A stretch of 15,199 bases of DNA from Nitrospirota bacterium (GTDB taxonomy: Bacteria; Nitrospirota; Thermodesulfovibrionia; Thermodesulfovibrionales; JdFR-88): NCBI GenBank assembly GCA_021790695.1, contig JAJYGJ010000176.1, positions 1 through 15,199 of the forward strand, written 5' to 3'. The notes beneath the pieces were generated by a model. It worked only from the letters and a program-made list of their open reading frames with translations. It ran no database searches and was not told the DNA's origin. Positions 12,405 through 15,199 of the stretch are shown piece by piece. The position numbers were made by a program, and so were the translations under genes. Position 1 is the stretch's first letter, and every line of letters starts with the position of its first letter.

Positions 12405-13327
12405 TGGCTTCCTTCGCCGTATCTTCCTCTCCCTGTGGTATGCTTATGCAGATGCGGGGGAAGCGGGTTTGCGTTCCGCGGATGCCCGGTTGCTTCATCC
12501 TGGATTTGCGGAGGGTGATTATCAGAAAGTCGGGGGACGGCCTCTCCTCAAGGGAGTTGGAAAGATATCGCAGGCAGTTGATGCTCGCGGGTTTTACCCT
12601 TGAGCACCAGAAGATGCTGAAGGACTCGACCGTCCTTGTGGCGGGCGTCGGGGGGGTGGGAGGCACCGCGGCCCTGTATCTTGCCGTTGCCGGGATAGGA
12701 AAGCTTGATCTGGTCCACGCCGGCCGGCTCACGCCTTCCAACATGAACCGGCAGATATTGATGCGGAGTTCACGGATTGGCGAAAGCAGGGTCGCTCAGG
12801 CGAAAAATGCGATAGAAGCGATCAATCCCGATGTTGCGGTGGAAATCCATGATGAGCGGTTGACTCCCGTCCTGGCGGACACGCTCTTGAGCGGCGCGGA
12901 CGCGGCCCTTTCCGGCCGCCCCAATTTCCACGAGCGCCGCGTGCTGAACGAGTGTTGCGTGAGGAAAGAAATCCCGATGGTCGAAGGCGCGATGAACGCG
13001 ATGGAGGGATATTTATTCACCGTTATCCCCTTCAAAACCCCCTGTCTCAACTGCCTTTATCCTGAAGACAATCCCGAATGGGAGGAACTGGGTTTCCCGG
13101 TGCTTGGCGCGGTTTCGGGCGTGCTTGGCTGTCTCATGGCCCTGGAGGCCATCAAGGTCCTCACCGGATTCGGCAAGCCGATGACCTCGCGGATGCTGGT
13201 GTTTGATTTGCAGGGTATGGATTTTAGAAAACTGAAGATCAGCAGGGACAGGGATTGCCCGGTGTGCGGCCATGGCCGTCCCGAAGACTCCGCGTCGCCG
13301 CCCGGGAGGCCGTCATTAGCCAAATAG
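12404..13327 (+). CDS. ThiF/MoeB/HesA-family E1-like protein with altered adenylation site
   Basis: 307 aa in the longest form. Recognisable family features: ELERYRRQLMLAGF, nucleotide loop G81VGGVGG, NMNRQ (113-117), and a zinc site C214-x2-C217 ... C285-x2-C288. Normal members adenylate the C-terminal Gly of sulfur carriers (MoaD, ThiS). Here, aligned by eye to E. coli MoeB, Asp62 is His105, the next Asp is Gly107, Lys86 is Arg129, and the Asp of the usual DCTDN motif is Pro173 in LSGRPNF; Arg of RYRRQ and NRQ remain. It may be a divergent subfamily with a different reaction. Start is uncertain: homology begins near residue 48; ATG 12404 has AAGG upstream, ATG 12452 has an extended -10 just upstream, GTG 12515 is also possible. 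Confidence 0.85.
   Translation: MASFAVSSSPCGMLMQMRGKRVCVPRMPGCFILDLRRVIIRKSGDGLSSRELERYRRQLMLAGFTLEHQKMLKDSTVLVAGVGGVGGTAALYLAVAGIGKLDLVHAGRLTPSNMNRQILMRSSRIGESRVAQAKNAIEAINPDVAVEIHDERLTPVLADTLLSGADAALSGRPNFHERRVLNECCVRKEIPMVEGAMNAMEGYLFTVIPFKTPCLNCLYPEDNPEWEELGFPVLGAVSGVLGCLMALEAIKVLTGFGKPMTSRMLVFDLQGMDFRKLKISRDRDCPVCGHGRPEDSASPPGRPSLAK
12436..12444 (+). promoter_or_regulatory. Possible extended -10 promoter of the ThiF-like gene
   Basis: TGGTATGCT matches the extended -10 form TGnTATnnT, and ATG 12452 lies seven nt after it. The bases CCCTGTG-x-TAT are shared with the promoter before the gene at 13486. No -35 match is seen. Confidence 0.35.
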
Positions 13328-13397
13328 CCCATGCGCCGCTGCCCGATCCGCCCCGGATTGACCCGCGATTTCCTCTCTCTTTCGCTTCATAATCAAT

Positions 13398-13425
13398 TCC
13401 GGGATAGGTTCCGGAGCATTTTTTT
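13398..13425 (+). terminator. Probable terminator after the ThiF-like gene
   Basis: TCCGG (13398-13402) pairs with CCGGA (13411-13415) around an 8-nt loop, followed by TTTTTTT at 13419-13425. The stem is short but the position, 70 nt after the stop at 13327, fits. Confidence 0.45.
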
Positions 13426-13470
13426 AATGTATCGGCGTAAAAAGCGAAAGCCGCCATCACTCCGCCCCTG

Positions 13471-13479
13471 TGTTATCAT
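13471..13479 (+). promoter_or_regulatory. Extended -10 promoter giving a leaderless mRNA
   Basis: TGTTATCAT is an extended -10 (TGn followed by TATCAT at 13474-13479). The seventh base after it is the A of ATG 13486, so the transcript would start on the start codon. No -35 and no Shine-Dalgarno are present. Together with the terminator this accounts for the 158-nt gap 13328-13485; nothing else is seen there. Confidence 0.55.
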
Positions 13480-13485
13480 TCATTA

Positions 13486-15199
13486 ATGGACATAATCACC
13501 TGCCACCTGAATGCCGATTTCGACGCCTTTTCATCCATGGTTGCCGCAAGAATGCTTTATCCGGAGGCGTGGATGGTGTTCCCAGGCTCGCAGGAAAAGA
13601 GGGTGAGGGATTTCATAAAAGACTTCAATCCCCCCGGCATAAGGAAACTGAAGGATGTGGACCTGGCGGCGGTAAAAAGGCTCATCGTGGTTGACGCGAA
13701 ATCGCCCGGCCGCCTGGGGCCGCTTGCCGGGCTGCTCACCAGGCCGTCGGTCGAGGTCCATCTCTACGACCACCATCCGCGCGGGGAGGGCGGCATAAAG
13801 GGAAGGCTTGAAGTCGTCGAGCCGGTAGGGGCCACGGTGACGGTGCTCATCGAGACGTTAAGGAAACGGAAGCTCAAACCCGCCCCGCTTGAGGCGACGT
13901 TAATGGGGCTGGGCATTTACGAGGAGACTGGCGGGTTTCTTTTCCCGTCGGCCACCGAAAGGGACATACAGGCCTTCGCATATCTTTACAAATGCGGGGC
14001 GAGTCCAAGGATAATAGAGAGCTACATGAAGACGGGGCTCGGCAGACGGGAGATTTCGCTCCTGAATGAGCTTCTGGTGAATTCGAGGGATTTGATCGCG
14101 GGGGGATTCAGGGTAAAACTTGCGAAGGCCGCAGCCGGAGACTATCTGGGCGACGTCGCCCAGCTTGCCCACGGCATAATGGACGCGGAGGACATAGACG
14201 CCCTGCTGATGATGATCTCGATGGAGGGCAAGATCGTGGTGGTCGGCCGCAGCCGCTCGCCCGAGATAGACGTCGCCCGCGTCCTGGGGGAAGTGGGCGG
14301 CGGCGGGCACAGGGGGGCCGCTTCGGCCACCGTGGCCGATATGCCCCTTGAGGTATTGGAGGAAAAGCTGGCCGGCGCGATCAGGAGGCTTGTAAGGCCG
14401 AAGGCGACCGCCGGGGATGTGATGACCAGGCCGGTCGTCAGCATCGGCAGCACGGCGTCCATAGCCGAGGCCGAAAAGATGCTGACCCGCTACGGAGTGA
14501 ACGTCCTGCCGGTGCTCAGGGACTCGCTTTACGGCGGGATCATCTCGCGCGAGGTGATAGAGAAGGCGCTCTTTCACGGGTTCGCCAGGAAAGGCGTATT
14601 GGATTTCACCATGACGGACGCCTCCACGGTGCTGCCCGATACGCCCATAGACGAGGTGGAGGCCCTCATGGTCGAACGAAACCAGCGCTTCATGCCGGTC
14701 CTCGACGGCAAGGGCGGCATCATCGGGGCCATCACAAGGACCGATATCCTTCGCGTTCTCTATGAGGACCATCTCAGACGAAGCCGGATCCCGCGCGAGG
14801 AGGCCGGCATCAGGCCGCACCTGGAAAGGAACCTGGGAAGAAGCATTGCGGAGCATTTCCCGGACAGGATCGTCCGGATACTGAAACTTGCCGGCCGGAC
14901 CGGAGACGAGCTTGCCCTTGCGGTCTATCTGGTCGGCGGCTCCGTAAGGGACCTGCTTCGCGGCACCCCCAACCTGGATATAGACCTCGTGATCGAGGGC
15001 GACGCCATAGAGTTCGCGCGCACCCTTGCGGAAAGGCTCGGCGCGCGCCTTCGGACGCACCAGAGGTTCGGCACCGCGATACTCATCCTGCCGGACCTGA
15101 AGCTCGATCATCTCCACCGGATGACCGATGCGACCGGCCTGCTCCAGCACGCTGTTTATACGATCCCGAACTACAACGAGGGCTATTGCACGGACGACA
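13486..15199 (+). CDS. DHH-DHHA1-CBS2-tRNA nucleotidyltransferase, with foreign-looking end (partial)
   Basis: 571 codons are open to the window edge. Domains: DHH phosphoesterase (NADFDAFSS near 9-17, Asp70, DHH 95-97, GIYEETGG 143-150), DHHA1 with GGGGHRGAAS (271-280), two CBS domains (about 306-365 and 370-430), and a class II nucleotidyltransferase head with LVGGSVRDLL (482-491) and NLDIDLVIEGD (496-506; Asp498, Asp500). This architecture is that of A-adding or CCA-adding tRNA nucleotidyltransferases of deltaproteobacteria, Aquificae and Nitrospirota, which complete tRNA 3' ends. After LPD (537) the expected VATARTE... continuation is absent; residues 538-571 instead read LKLDHLHRMTDATGLLQH and IPNYNEGYCTDD, which I recall from carbohydrate-active proteins. 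The frame is unbroken, so this is a fusion or a chimeric join. Confidence 0.9.
   Translation, partial: MDIITCHLNADFDAFSSMVAARMLYPEAWMVFPGSQEKRVRDFIKDFNPPGIRKLKDVDLAAVKRLIVVDAKSPGRLGPLAGLLTRPSVEVHLYDHHPRGEGGIKGRLEVVEPVGATVTVLIETLRKRKLKPAPLEATLMGLGIYEETGGFLFPSATERDIQAFAYLYKCGASPRIIESYMKTGLGRREISLLNELLVNSRDLIAGGFRVKLAKAAAGDYLGDVAQLAHGIMDAEDIDALLMMISMEGKIVVVGRSRSPEIDVARVLGEVGGGGHRGAASATVADMPLEVLEEKLAGAIRRLVRPKATAGDVMTRPVVSIGSTASIAEAEKMLTRYGVNVLPVLRDSLYGGIISREVIEKALFHGFARKGVLDFTMTDASTVLPDTPIDEVEALMVERNQRFMPVLDGKGGIIGAITRTDILRVLYEDHLRRSRIPREEAGIRPHLERNLGRSIAEHFPDRIVRILKLAGRTGDELALAVYLVGGSVRDLLRGTPNLDIDLVIEGDAIEFARTLAERLGARLRTHQRFGTAILILPDLKLDHLHRMTDATGLLQHAVYTIPNYNEGYCTDD

Noticed and set aside
13900..15150. 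Minus-strand frame of 416 codons at the window end
   Set aside because: Shadow of the DHH-CBS-nucleotidyltransferase gene, whose motifs are clear on the plus strand.

Overview
The window most likely comes from a GC-rich, anaerobic or microaerophilic, motile Gram-negative bacterium of the Nitrospirota / former Deltaproteobacteria type. The evidence is a che operon with a CheZ-type phosphatase, a TonB-dependent outer-membrane receptor, a rubrerythrin, a DHH-CBS-type tRNA nucleotidyltransferase, and frequent ATA, AGG and AGA codons despite high GC. The phylum is an inference.

Layout. (1) 1-6568, plus strand, is a chemotaxis and signalling block: the tail of a receiver protein, cheY, cheA (Hpt kinase with a low-complexity linker where P2 is expected), a CheW-CheZ fusion, cheB, a receiver-HDOD response regulator with its own consensus promoter, a 48-aa charged protein missed by size-limited ORF calling, and a DUF2802-like coiled-coil protein. 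No cheR or receptor gene lies in the window. (2) 6633-7208 is a rubrerythrin, convergent with the next block. (3) 7298-11488, minus strand, is a tightly packed locus: a secreted Cys/His-containing peptide, a structured leader of about 280 nt, a TonB-dependent receptor, an unknown membrane-anchored periplasmic protein, a NapH/RdxA-like polyferredoxin and a tiny Cys-rich membrane protein. The last four genes overlap end to end. This is the best candidate in the window for an undescribed system, probably import and/or reduction of a metal or metal chelate. (4) 11489-11824 is non-coding and holds a promoter, phased repeats, a dispersed 30-nt repeat and a MITE-like element. (5) 11825-12253 (minus) is a two-domain molbindin, divergent from a ThiF/MoeB-like E1 protein (plus) whose usual adenylation Asp residues are replaced; both suggest molybdenum/tungsten or sulfur-carrier metabolism. 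(6) 13486 to the end (plus) is a DHH-DHHA1-CBS-CBS-nucleotidyltransferase. Its reading frame changes identity near 15097-15108 into what looks like a carbohydrate-related protein, so the contig end is either a genuine fusion or a chimeric join.

A theme across the window is leaderless or nearly leaderless expression. Good -10 elements lie 5-18 nt before start codons that have no Shine-Dalgarno sequence (HDOD gene, secreted peptide, tRNA nucleotidyltransferase, possibly the ThiF-like gene), whereas genes inside operons carry clear GGAGG-type sites. All family assignments are from reading motifs; no database search was run.
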